Positions 8,925 through 18,951 of a DNA stretch of 36,102 nucleotides are shown here, one piece after another. A program made the position numbers and the translations under genes. The notes below the pieces were generated by a model. That model was not told the origin of the DNA and made no database searches. It saw only the letters and a list, made by a program, of their open reading frames with translations. The number at the start of each line of letters is the position of its first letter. The stretch's first letter is position 1. The stretch spans positions 1 through 36,102 of the forward strand of contig JADNYJ010000326.1 in NCBI GenBank assembly GCA_015501075.1, read 5' to 3'. This DNA comes from Gymnopilus junonius. Lineage: Eukaryota > Basidiomycota > Agaricomycetes > Agaricales > Galerinaceae.

Positions 8925-9600
8925 GGAAACTGTTTAGAGAAATTCTTTTCAGGAAACTATATGTGAAATTTCAAGTTGAGTATCAACTATTCAGAAAACT
9001 GTTTAGGAAATTCTTTGGAAAATTCTTCAGGAAACTGTGTGGGAAATTCTTCTAGGAAACTGTGCAGAAAATTCTTCCAGGAAACTGTTCAGGAAACTCT
9101 ATTCTTTAGGAAATTCTTGCAGAAAACTCTTTCAGGAAACTATTCAGAAAACTATTCAGAAAATTCTTTGTGAAATTCTTGTAGAAAATTCCTCAGGAAA
9201 TTCCTAAGGCAACTTTTGCAGGAAACTGTTTAGGAATGTCCTCAGGAAATTCTTCCAGAAAACTCTTACAGGAAATTCTTGCAGGCAACTCTTACAGGAA
9301 ATTCTTGCAGGAAACTCTTGCAGGAAATTCTTCTAGGAAATTCTTCCAGGAAATTCTTGCAGGAAATTCTTGCAGGAAACTCTTGCAGGAAATTCTTCTA
9401 GGAAATTCTTGCAGGAAATTCTTCCAGGAAACTCTTGCAGGAAATTCTTCTAGGAAATTCTTCCAGGAAACTCTTGCAGGAAATTCTTTCAGGCAACTCT
9501 TGTAGGAAATTCTTGCAGGAAACTCTTGCAAGAATTTCCTCAGGCAACTCTTGGAGGAAACTCTTCAAGAAACTCTTCAAGCAACTCTTCATGCAATTGT
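8925..9600 (+). repeat. 13-bp tandem tract II, left (AGGAAATTCTTGC)
   Basis: Roughly fifty units of 12-13 bp, most regular at 9236-9530 with a strict 13-bp period (AGGAAATTCTTGC, AGGAAACTCTTGC, AGGCAACTCTTAC), looser at the edges. The unit is clearly related to the 12-bp unit of tract I (GGCAATTGTTGG). Mirrored at about 16690-17300 with similar length. Long open frames here are by-products of the repeat. Confidence 0.9.
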
Positions 9601-10012
9601 TAGGGTAATTGTTGGGCAACTCTTTGTTTGGGCAATTCTTAGGGCAATTGTACTAGCAATGATTTAGCAATTGTTTGGTAAACAAGTCAAGTATCTTTAG
9701 AACAAATATCTATCAAATACAGATATAGGACAGAGTTTTTCATTAGTTTTTTAAAGAATTTTCATCAGGAAAACAAAGAAAAGCTCTAGAGCCACTGGGG
9801 GCTCCTGGGAGTGTTCTAGAGCATGAGGGCATCAAAGCTGTCAGAGTGCTCTCATCCAATCCTCACAAAAAATAATTTCCTAAGGATAGTCCCAGAGCAC
9901 CCGGAGATTGCTCTGTAGCATCTCATAGAGCTGCTTAGTGTATTCTGAGGGCATCTGGAGTTTGTCAGTCAAAGCTCTGACTGGGATACTTTAGATTCAA
10001 GTGTTATTTAAC

Positions 10013-10753
10013 TCAGAAATGCAAGTAAGAAGTAAAACAAATATATATACAAAACTGCATAAGGGGTACATGGGCTGTGTACATACAGAGGGTAATACTA
10101 ACTACTTGGAAAACAGCACTATCTACCCCTTCTCCCCTCCAGATACAGTAATAAGGACCTATGTTGGCATTGACAGTGGCGGCAGTGACAGTGAGGGAGG
10201 GGTGTCCTACGTAGGTGACTAGTCAATAAGAAACTTTGTGAAAAAGAGGAGGGGAGGTACATACCTAGGCCAGTGACGTCAGACGAAGCAGCAGTGGAGG
10301 AGGCAGCGGTGATGTGCTGTGGAGGAGATGTGCGTGAGATGGTGGTGGCAGCCAAGGACTGCTGTCGAGGTGCGTTGGCACCCACAGAGGTCAGAGTTTC
10401 CTGTTGAAGTCATATGTTAGTGTTGGTGTGGAAAAGAAAGGGAAGGGGGACTTACCAGTGCTAGGGAGGCTGTGTGAAGCAGCCATGACTGCCACGTCAC
10501 GACATGGGCCATACAGCCATCAGCCCATCGATGGGCTAGCCGGCATCCATGTCAGCACAGAGGGCGGAAGTGGTGTGTGAGAGGGCAATCATGATGTGTT
10601 GTGGCAAAGGCGGAAGGAGGAGGCGGTGATGATGGCGAGGGAGGATATCCTAAAAATAAATAGTTACTAAGAAAGAAAAAAAAGAGAGGGAGAGAGAGGC
10701 ATACCTGGGCCAGCAAGGCTGGACAATGTGGGGGTGGGCGACTGCCACTTCAT
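10013..10753 (-). pseudogene. Four-exon gene relic inside the Y element, product unknown
   Basis: On the minus strand four exons (10753-10705, 10649-10456, 10400-10265, 10218-10013) are separated by introns of 55, 55 and 46 nt. Each begins GTATGC, GTAAGT or GTATGT and ends with a pyrimidine-rich TTTTTAG, CAACAG or GACTAG. Phases 1, 0 and 1 all agree, so one frame of about 194 codons runs from ATG 10753 to TGA 10015-10013. It is interrupted only by TGA at 10554-10552, which a CpG transition from CGA would produce. The product is Pro/Ser/Thr/Ala-rich (for example GANAPRQQSLAATT) with no motif I recognise. The frame stays open for about 20 codons upstream of the chosen ATG. It may be captured host sequence or an element gene; three agreeing introns make chance unlikely. 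Confidence 0.6.
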
Positions 10754-12339
10754 GCCTGCATCATGTGGTGTCAATCCTTGCCAACCAGGCTGGCATCCAC
10801 GATTGACTCATGGATGCCAGAGGCAGTGGCAAGAGGTGGTGGAAAGAGGAAGGGGAGAGGGAAGAGAAGTGGGAGGGGTCGGGTGATGGTGTAAAGACAA
10901 GAGAAGTCTCGAATGTGAAGTTTGAACTTTTGTTGATCACCATCATGTGACCAATGGGAAAGTGCAGACAGAAAGTCAAGTCCGACTCTCCATCTGCACT
11001 TTCCCACTTCTCCTCCCATTCAATAAACAAGATCAAGCATCGCGTTCGATGCATGGTTGATCTGTGTTTGCTGGGAGAAGGGGGTCAATGTGCACAGATG
11101 CGTTTGGAGTCCAAGGTCAGCCAAACTTGGCTGACCGGCAAACTCCGAACGAGATCAATGGCCTGTGCATCATTGATCCCGCTCTCTCTTCCACTTGGTC
11201 ACCTGCCCTCTTCCTTCTTCTCCCTCCATCATGGTTCTTGCCCCTCCCTCCAAGGAGGATGTGGGCTTTCTCAAAATGAGTGTGGGGTAGGCATTACAAA
11301 GGGGGGACCCATGGTATGGGAGGCCCGACCGGTATGTGGAAGGATGTACGTGTGAAATCCGTGTGTATGTCTTTTTTCTTTCTATTCTTCTATTTTCTTC
11401 TATATTTTACTGATAAGATTGTTTTATTTTCTCTAGATTTGATTTCTTACATACCCTGGTGCCTCCACTGCCCCCTCACCCAGCAAAAGCGAGACGTGGG
11501 TAGTTATTTTCCCTTTCCTCTCAACAACCTCACCCCCATCTCCCTTGCATGGAAGAGCAAGTCAGAGGTGGGTTATTTCGCCTCTACAACCCAGGCCAAC
11601 ACCAACACCATCACTGTCACCACCGCCACCTTGCCGCCCCTTCTTCGCTTGCAACGCCGAGCAGGAGGGTGCTGAGGGCTACGTACTCACCCTACTCACC
11701 CACGTTCTGCTGCCATCGCCCACTCCACCTCCCTTGTATCAAAGAGCGAGTCAGAGGTGGTTACGCTGACTCTCTGGCACACAGCGGCTGTCGTCGCTGC
11801 TTCCCCACCCTCTCAACTTGCCGCATCAAGCTGGAGGGTGGGTATGGTCACTGGTAGTCGCACACGACCACCCCTTGCTTCTCAGTTGCAAGGATGAGCT
11901 GGGCTTGTGGGTGGTGCAGTTGCACCTAGCTACCACCAACGCACAGCATCGACCTTGCCATGGCTCAACCCTCTCGCTACGTGCGAGTTGGGCAGACACC
12001 TGCAGCATTGCATCACAGCTGGCCCTTCCACCACACCACCACTTGTCTTCCTACCCCTGCAACATGGAGATTCCTCCTGTTGCTTTTGTTTTTCTTTTTT
12101 GTGATCTATAAGCCATGTATATACAGTAGTGTATTAAATTATAAAGAATATAATTCATTTTCTTTACTTATTGGACAGAACTAAATACTAGTAAAGGAGA
12201 TTGGAGGGGCTACCACAGATGGCGTTCATGTGACTTTTGCCTTGCAACTTCAGCTTGCAATTCCAGGGCAGAGGTCACATGATTGTCTGAACTCAACTAT
12301 CTATTAGTATTACTGTATTACTTGACTATCCTAATTTAT
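10754..12339. other. Y interior: GC-rich, no recognised gene, partial internal duplication
   Basis: GC-rich until about 12090, then AT-rich. Two related segments begin AGAGCAAGTCAGAGGTGG (about 11551) and AGAGCGAGTCAGAGGTGG (about 11743) and continue with loosely similar CT-rich text ending in GGAGGGT. A short hairpin pair, GGGAAAGTGCAGA and TCTGCACTTTCCC, lies near 10957 and 10993. Several overlapping open frames occur but none resembles a protein I know. The part from about 11702 to 12518 recurs reversed at 34953-35756. Confidence 0.5.
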
Positions 12340-12518
12340 TTTACCCCTAGGAGCTCTGAGTGATTCTAGAGCTTTTTATTGAAGAGCTGTTGCTGAGAGC
12401 ACCTGGGGGAACACAGAGTGCTCAGAGATGTGATGGGAGCTCCTAGACCAAAGTGATGGATTGGGTAAGCCCTGTGTTTGCCTGAGTTTGTTCAGGGCAA
12501 AAATGCTTTTTCCTGATG

Positions 12519-13758
12519 TTCTGAGAAACAATTTTCCAAACAATTGAATAGACAGTTTTCTCAACAATTTCTCTAATAGTTGACTAAACAATTTCTCCAA
12601 CAGTTTCCTCAACAGTTGCCTCAACAATTTCCTCAACAGTTGCCCCAAGAGTTTCCCCAAGAGTTGCCTCAACAGTTTCTCCAAGAGTTGCCTCAACAAT
12701 TTCCTCAACAGTTGCCCCAAGAGTTTCCCCAAGAGTTGTCTCAACAGTTTCTCCAAGAGTTGCCTCAACAATTTCCTCAACAGTTGCCCCAACAGTTTCT
12801 CCAAGAGTTGCCCCAAGAATTGCCTTAACAATTTCCTCAACAGTTTCCCCAATAGTTGCCCAAAGAATTACCCTAACAATTTCCCCAACAGTTGCCCCAA
12901 GAGTTCACTTCAGATTATCTATATTGTCATGTCTTTGTATCTAGTTGGCTGTAATGTCTAGACAAATAATATTGGACAAAATTTTACATCTAATTAATGC
13001 TTATATATAATTAATATTAATATTTAATCTAATCTACTTTATCATATCTAATTATTTTATCTTATCTATATCTTACTGCTTATCTAATTGTATATCTTAT
13101 CGGCTTATCTTATTGGCTTATCTTATCGGCTTATCTTATCGGCTTATCTTATCTGTATCTTAAATCTTATCTCATTATCTATCAATTTAAAAGCAGGAAA
13201 AACTCACTATCTGCTCATCAGATATGTATTTTGTCATTTGCATTTTTTTTTTCAGGGATTTTAGAAAGCTAAATGTATATTTGGTTTCTAGATATAATTA
13301 CAAAGCAGATAGAGTGCTTTTTATAGCCAAAAGAGCTTTGCAAGGGATGGATGCAGTTTTAAACATTTGGATGAGCCTCTAAAGTACCATAGATGTAAGT
13401 GTTATTAATAGATTTTTCATTAACCAACAATTCTGTACTTGTAGTTAACTCTCTTTTCTAATTCTAACACAAATATAGATTCTATAGTTCAATACCAATC
13501 TATTAATACTATATATGTGTCTATTAAGCTACTATAAGCTATGTAATAATTCAACAACTAGTATTACTATCATAGGCATGAGTGTTATTAATAGATATCT
13601 TATCAAACTTGGATTATTTTACTTCTGTTGCTTTTAATTCATTTGTTCCCTCAAGTCTGATGATATATATAGAATCTAGGGCTCAAACTGAACCTGCTGA
13701 TATGTACTTTGTTATAGTTTGGCCTCTGCATTGTAGAGAAAAATAGACATTGATATAT
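12519..13758 (+). repeat. Foldback left arm, inner part
   Basis: This continues the left arm after the Y insertion and is the reverse complement of 15310-16548. It holds tract III (12-bp units, about 12560-12900), a stretch with repeated TTATCGGCTTATC (13087-13150), and about 600 bp of unique AT-rich sequence. Against the right arm, 13180-13758 shows almost complete identity, including a homopolymer differing by one base and a CA/TA change that is a CpG transition. Confidence 0.8.
12560..12900 (+). repeat. 12-bp tandem tract III, left (CAACAGTTTCCT family)
   Basis: About 28 units of 12 bp such as CAACAGTTTCCT, CAACAGTTGCCT and CAAGAGTTTCCC. Its reverse complement (AGGAAACTGTTG) is the tract II unit without one base, so all three tracts derive from one motif. 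Mirrored at 16165-16490. Open frames of Leu/Lys/Arg or Gln/Pro repeats here are artefacts. Confidence 0.9.
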
Positions 13759-15309
13759 AAGACTTTATTTGGGCTTGTGTAATATCTACTCACAGTACTT
13801 CAGTATGTTTCTGGCTGTATTTGATACACATGATCATTTATAATCTATTAGTATATTTGACTAACCTTGTAGTTTAGAAGCAAACTAAAAACTACCTTTA
13901 ACTTACTAATATACTACTGCAATATAGTATAAAGGTAATCTGCTATACATTAGTCAGTGCAAATTTGATATTGCATCTGTACAATTAGTACTTATGTCTT
14001 TAGAACATTTCTGTTTTTTATTCCAAGCTTTGCTATATAGTAGTATTGCCAATATAACTGTTTTATGGTTTTACTTAATGCTAGTTCACACATCTATTAC
14101 TGCTATAGATACTGAAATGCATAATCAAGTTATCTATTGGCTAACCAATACTATATAGCCTGGTATGTAGTATACTTTTACTAGTAGTAGAGTTCTAATC
14201 AACACCAGTTTAGTCATATGTTTTATTCATTTAAGAAGAATACTGTAATAGTCATGTCAACATTTACCAGTTTATGATTTGCTTTACTCTAATGCAGTAT
14301 TTCACTATTTCTGTCTTGCTATCCTAGTAAAGTAATTAATTCTTATACAAGGTATAGCATTTGAGGAGTAATGTATTTTCTTTAGTACTATAAAGCATCT
14401 TCTCAATAGCTTGTATAGTTGATCTGCAGTAGTATAATATATTTCTCATTAAATAATAGCATTTGCAAGTAACATGTTCTATTTATCAAGAACTAATTTC
14501 AAGTCTTTTCTACCCATAGCTTTGGATTATAATATATATTATAGGCCTCTATTGAACCACCATGGCCAAGTTATCATAATGCTCTCTTTTTCTGTCCAAA
14601 CCTCTACTATATCTGAAAGCACTTGAAACTTACAAAACCTATTTAGCAAGACATCAATCATGTACTGCTAAAGCTCTAAAGACAAATTCTATTTAAATAC
14701 CAGATAAAATGAAAAATAAAACTCATTTAACACAGGTAAAGCTTTACTTCAAAAGTTTAAACTAGTAAAAATAGATTAGGTTCTTTAAACCCTATGGGTA
14801 ATTTAAAAGATGGAAAACAGTTTTCACTTGAATTTTTATATATGCAAAAAAAAATAAGGTGGGTGTAAATAATCCTAAAGTTTGAGTTTAATATAGTGAC
14901 TAGCTTGGCCAAACCTAGTTAAACTAGACCAAGAGCCCTTAGCAAGAACTGGCTAGTATATTTTCACTTTATATATAGAGTCTGCATATCTATCTTCAAT
15001 TATAGATCTTCTAATTATTCCCAGCTCTGAAATTTCTTCCATAGATAGTAGTATTCAGAAAGGACTATTATACACTTAAAGAAAATCAATACTATTCTGG
15101 TATATACTTACTATCCAAAAGGTCAAGTAGAATAAACTATGCATATACTAAAGATGAATATGAAATTACACCTCACATATAGCGACAGCTGCTTCATGTG
15201 AATTCTACAAAAGACAATAGCAGGAAAATATTAATTATATTCTTTAAATGCACCCAGGAATATTCTAATGTACAACTAGTTGATACTGCGCAAGCTTAGA
15301 TAGATCCTC
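13759..15309. other. Foldback core: 1.55 kb AT-rich spacer, no gene seen
   Basis: The segment between the two arms is strongly AT-rich, with dense stops in all frames, no open frame of note, no tandem repeat and no RNA signature I recognise. On the minus strand around 14560-14640 a short stretch reads as protein-like text (SDIVEVWTEKESIMITWPWWF), but stops surround it and I cannot name a family. If the element ever coded for a transposase in its core, it is now unreadable. Confidence 0.5.
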
Positions 15310-17643
15310 ATATATCAATGTCTATTTTTCTCTACAATGCAGAGGCCAAACTATAACAAAGTACGTATCAGCAGGTTTAGTTTGAGCCCTAGATTCTATA
15401 TATATCATCAGACTTGAGGGAACAAATGAATTAAAAGCAACAGAAGTAAAATAATCCAAGTTTGATAAGATATCTATTAATAACACTCATGCCTATGATA
15501 GTAATACTAGTTGTTGAATTATTACATAGCTTATAGTAGCTTAATAGACACATATATAGTATTAATAGATTGGTATTGAACTATAGAATCTATATTTGTG
15601 TTAGAATTAGAAAAGAGAGTTAACTACAAGTACAGAATTGTTGGTTAATGAAAAATCTATTAATAACACTTACATCTATGGTACTTTAGAGGCTCATCCA
15701 AATGTTTAAAACTGCATCCATCCCTTGCAAAGCTCTTTTGGCTATAAAAAGCACTCTATCTGCTTTGTAATTATATCTAGAAACCAAATATACATTTAGC
15801 TTTCTAAAATCCCTGAAAAAAAAAAATGCAAATGACAAAATACATATCTGATGAGCAGATAGTGAGTTTTTCCTGCTTTTAAATTGATAGATAATGAGAT
15901 AAGATTTAAGATACAGATAAGATAAGCCGATAAGATAAGCCGATAAGATAAGCCAATAAGATAAGCCGATAAGATATACAATTAGATAAGCAGTAAGATA
16001 TAGATAAGATAAAATAATTAGATATGATAAAGTAGATTAGATTAAATATTAATATTAATTATATATAAGCATTAATTAGATGTAAAATTTTGTCCAATAT
16101 TATTTGTCTAGACATTACAGCCAACTAGATACAAAGACATGACAATATAGATAATCTGAAGTGAACTCTTGGGGCAACTGTTGGGGAAATTGTTAGGGTA
16201 ATTCTTTGGGCAACTATTGGGGAAACTGTTGAGGAAATTGTTAAGGCAATTCTTGGGGCAACTCTTGGAGAAACTGTTGGGGCAACTGTTGAGGAAATTG
16301 TTGAGGCAACTCTTGGAGAAACTGTTGAGACAACTCTTGGGGAAACTCTTGGGGCAACTGTTGAGGAAATTGTTGAGGCAACTCTTGGAGAAACTGTTGA
16401 GGCAACTCTTGGGGAAACTCTTGGGGCAACTGTTGAGGAAATTGTTGAGGCAACTGTTGAGGAAACTGTTGGAGAAATTGTTTAGTCAACTATTAGAGAA
16501 ATTGTTGAGAAAACTGTCTATTCAATTGTTTGGAAAATTGTTTCTCGGAAAATTCTTTAAAAAACTAATGAAAAACTCTGTCCTATATCTGTGTTTGATA
16601 GATATTTGTTCTAAAGATACTTGACTTGTTTACCAAACAATTGCTAAATCATTGCTAGTACAATTGCCCTAAGAATTGCCCAAACAAAGAGTTGCCCAAC
16701 AATTACCCTAACAATTGCATGAAGAGTTGCTTGAAGAGTTTCTTGAAGAGTTTCCTCCAAGAGTTGCCTGAGGAAATTCTTGCAGGAAACTCCTGCAAGA
16801 ATTTCCTACAAGAGTTGCCTGAAAGAATTTCCTGCAAGAGTTTCCTGGAAGAATTTCCTAGAAGAATTTCCTGCAAGAGTTTCCTGTAAGAGTTGCCTGC
16901 AAGAATTTCCTGTAAGAGTTGCCTGAAAGAATTTCCTGGAAGAGTTTTCTGGAAGAATTTCCTGAGGACATTCCTAAACAGTTTCCTGCAAAAGTTGCCT
17001 TAGGAATTTCCTGAGGAATTTTCTACAAGAATTTCCCAAAGAATTTTCTGAATAGTTTTCTGAATAGTTTCCTGAAAGAGTTTTCTGCAAGAATTTCCTA
17101 AAGAATAGAGTTTCCTGAACAGTTTCCTGGAAGAATTTTCTGCACAGTTTCCTAGAAGAATTTCCCACACAGTTTCCTGAAGAATTTTCCAAAGAATTTC
17201 CTAAACAGTTTTCTGAATAGTTGATACTCAACTTGAAATTTCACATATAATTTCCTGAAAAGAATTTCTCTAAACAGTTTCCTACAAGAATTTCCTAATC
17301 AACTTTCTGCAAAAGCTTGTTTTTCTGCTCTATGCTACAAACATTTATCCCAACAATTGCCCCAACAATCACCAGAAGAATTGCCCCAACAATTGCCCCA
17401 ACAATCGCCAGAAGAATTGCCCCAACAATTGCCAGCAGAGTTGCCAGAAGAGTTGCCAGGATAGTGTGACGTGACAGAAAATATTCATTTTAAACACAGG
17501 AAACAGTTGCCAGAAATTCTCTCAAAAGAAACAGTTTTACTCCAGGAAACTCTCCTAAAAACTGTTTCCTAGGGCCTCCAAGGCTAATAGTTCAACATGC
17601 AAAAATTAGCCTTAGAGGCCCCCCAAAAGGGTGTCCTGAAGTG
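15310..17643 (-). repeat. Foldback right arm with intact Y target site
   Basis: Reverse complement of the left arm. It contains tract III (16165-16490), the empty Y insertion site near 16548, tract II (about 16690-17300), a shortened tract I (17345-17462), the subterminal hairpin, and the CCTGAAGTG terminus at 17643. It is joined directly to Copia gag on its right. Confidence 0.8.
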
Positions 17644-18555
17644 GTCATTATCAGCAGGTGGGAGTGAGGTAGAAGAGCGATGACTTGCATTTCCAGCGAA
17701 TTCAGTCACTCCTGATGAAGATGTGGAGTCTGTGGAGGCAGCTGCAGCTGCAGCCTTCGCTTTTCGCACTTTTGGTGGCTTATTGGCCCAGATAGTGCGC
17801 TTGTTGGTTGCATACTCTGCTCCTCGCTTGTATGCATCGCAATCCTTGATTCCATGCACTGGGTCATTGCAGAAGATACAGGGACGCTTCCCAGAGTCAG
17901 AGGAAGCAGCCAGAGCACTCCCAACTAATATAGCATCATTTGCACGTCGTTTGTATTGTATATCCTCTGTAACAAATGCAGCTTGAAGAGTAGACTTGGA
18001 GAGGGAGTCCTTGAGCAGTAGAGATGACACAAATGCACTGTATTCATCAGGGAGTACCCTAATGAGTGCCATGCAAGCCAACTCCTCATCCAGCTTCTCC
18101 AGAGTGAAATCCTTCGGTCTGAGGTCCCTAATTTGCTGCAGAGCAGTGTCAACTCGATTGAGAAGGGCCTGCAGTGATTCCTCCTCTAATTTGTGAATGG
18201 AGAATAGGTCATCATAGGCATTGAACCTAGAACCTGGCTTCTTCTGCAAATGGATGTCCTCCAAAGCCTTCCACATTGCCACTGGATTGTCCCTGATTCC
18301 ATTGAAATGCACTCTCTGTGGTGCCTCCACCATCAAGAACAGTATTCCAGCTGCCTTGTCTGCTTTCTGCTCCCAAATCTCCACTTTTTCGAGGTCTGAG
18401 TTGGTGGATGAGGTTGAAATTCTGGGCTTAACTTGCTTAGCAGACACTATGTGCCACAGGCCAGTTGCATGGAACCAGGCCTCCATTTCACCATTCCAGG
18501 TGCCATAGTTGGTGTCAGAAAGTTTTTGGAAGGTAGGAGTGGAGTTGGTGTTCAT
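17644..18555 (-). pseudogene. gag: Copia Gag (UBN2-type), Cop1a, C-terminally truncated
   Basis: The minus strand from ATG 18555 reads an uninterrupted Gag start: LSDTNYGTWNGEMEAWF near the N-terminus, a helical region with the UBN2-like block LLNRVDTALQQIRDLRP, and a CX2CX4HX4C zinc knuckle (CIFCNDPVHGIKDC). A Ser/Ala-rich linker follows, then PPADND just before the foldback boundary. The next residues in the sister copy are the protease. Here the frame runs a further ~20 codons into foldback sequence and stops. The frame is open upstream to 18714 as well, but the sister copy and the NYGTW context favour 18555. Gag would package element RNA in cytoplasmic particles; this copy has lost all of Pol. 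Confidence 0.85.
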
Positions 18556-18791
18556 AGTGGGCAGAATGAGGCTGAAAAGGCGAAAAGGCGAAAAGGCAAA
18601 GTAGTAGAGATGACACTTTATAGGAATAAGTGTTGATTGTGAATGACGAGGTGATCGAATGAGGATGCAATGAAGCAGGCATGTCAAGGGTGTGACCTGT
18701 AACAGATAGTCCACGTTACAAAGAATGCGGCAAGGGCGTAGGCAAGGAAATGCGCAAAGATGAACGAAGTGCTGATCTCACTGAGTTGAGA
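18556..18791 (-). other. Cop1a 5' leader between LTR and gag
   Basis: About 235 bp of untranslated leader on the minus strand, nearly identical to 32605-32830 in the sister copy. The primer-binding site should lie directly inside the LTR end (TCTCAACTCAGTGAG on the minus strand). I cannot match it to a specific tRNA by eye. Confidence 0.5.
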
Positions 18792-18810
18792 TGCAAGACA
18801 ATCTTCAATG
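18792..18810 (-). repeat. Inner end of the Cop1a 5' LTR, left of LINE A
   Basis: TGCAAGACAATCTTCAATG is the inner terminus of the Copia LTR (compare TGCAAGACAATCTTC at 32831). The LTR breaks off here and resumes after the LINE at 25201. The last 14 bases form the target duplication. Confidence 0.85.
18797..18810 (+). repeat. Target-site duplication of LINE A, left copy
   Basis: GACAATCTTCAATG here and again at 25201-25214, exactly bounding the LINE and its poly-A tail. It may extend two bases leftward (AA), which cannot be told apart from the tail. The sequence belongs to the Copia LTR, so this fixes the order of insertion. Confidence 0.9.
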
Positions 18811-18951
18811 CATCCTTCTTTCCCACAGACCACCACCATCGCAAAATGTCGATACCTCGCAAAACCGCAATTTCTCTCAACAACCTGCGATCTGGTCCTT
18901 GGATAGCTGTTTACAGTTATTCGAGTGTGTACACACCTTTAGTGCAAGTCG

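Larger units (their letters stand above)
8336..9762 (+). repeat. Foldback left arm, outer part
   Basis: This is the reverse complement of 16549-17643 with differences mainly in repeat number. It opens with the CACTTCAGG terminus, then a hairpin, an AAACTGTTTC-rich stretch, the 12-bp tract (8517-8858), the 13-bp tract (8925-9600), and a unique stretch to 9762 where element Y interrupts it. The arm resumes at 12519. Confidence 0.8.
9763..12518. mobile_element. Y element: 2.76 kb DNA transposon with CATCAGGAAAA ends, inserted in the foldback arm
   Basis: It starts CATCAGGAAAA and ends TTTTTCCTGATG, short terminal inverted repeats. AGAGC/GCTCT-rich subterminal zones lie at 9780-9990 and 12340-12500. 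It is flanked by TT on both sides. The right arm of the foldback has the uninterrupted sequence (GAATTTTCCGAGAAAC on the reverse strand at 16555-16540), a natural empty site that supports a 2-bp duplication (or TTC, 3 bp, if the terminal C belongs to the target). No transposase is recognisable, so it is probably non-autonomous. The GC-rich CpG-containing interior differs sharply from the AT-rich arms around it. Confidence 0.8.
8336..17643. mobile_element. Giant foldback element with long tandem-repeat inverted arms
   Basis: The two ends are inverted copies: 8336 reads CACTTCAGGACACCC onward and 17643 reads the same on the other strand. The inverted match continues inward without a break other than tract-length changes and the Y insertion, down to 13758 on the left and 15310 on the right. 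Without Y the element is about 6.55 kb, with arms of about 2.7 and 2.3 kb and a core of 1.55 kb. In the inner 850 bp the arms are almost identical; I found only a handful of differences. Most of the outer arm is made of 12-13 bp tandem units. No transposase frame is visible. The build resembles foldback elements (Drosophila FB, sea urchin TU) or an extreme subterminal-repeat array of a CACTA-type element, given the CACT terminus. Flanks are Gypsy on the left and Copia on the right. Confidence 0.75.

Noticed and set aside
8517..9600. CRISPR-like array
   Set aside because: Units are contiguous 12-13 bp repeats without unique spacers, and the context is a eukaryotic transposon.
9236..9619. Repeat-protein frames in tract II on both strands
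   Set aside because: The 13-bp period gives a 13-residue protein repeat by arithmetic. Present on both strands and explained by the DNA repeat.
11346..11436. Possible + strand intron in the Y interior (GTACGT ... CTGAT ... TTCTCTAG, 91 nt)
   Set aside because: Signals look fair and a branch-like CTGAT is present, but the flanking exons give no recognisable frame, so I do not call a gene.
12376..12852. 158-codon minus-strand frame of Leu/Arg/Lys repeats (and its mirror at 16217-16624)
   Set aside because: Same artefact of the 12-bp tract III; the mirrored copy shows the identical text because the arms are inverted repeats.
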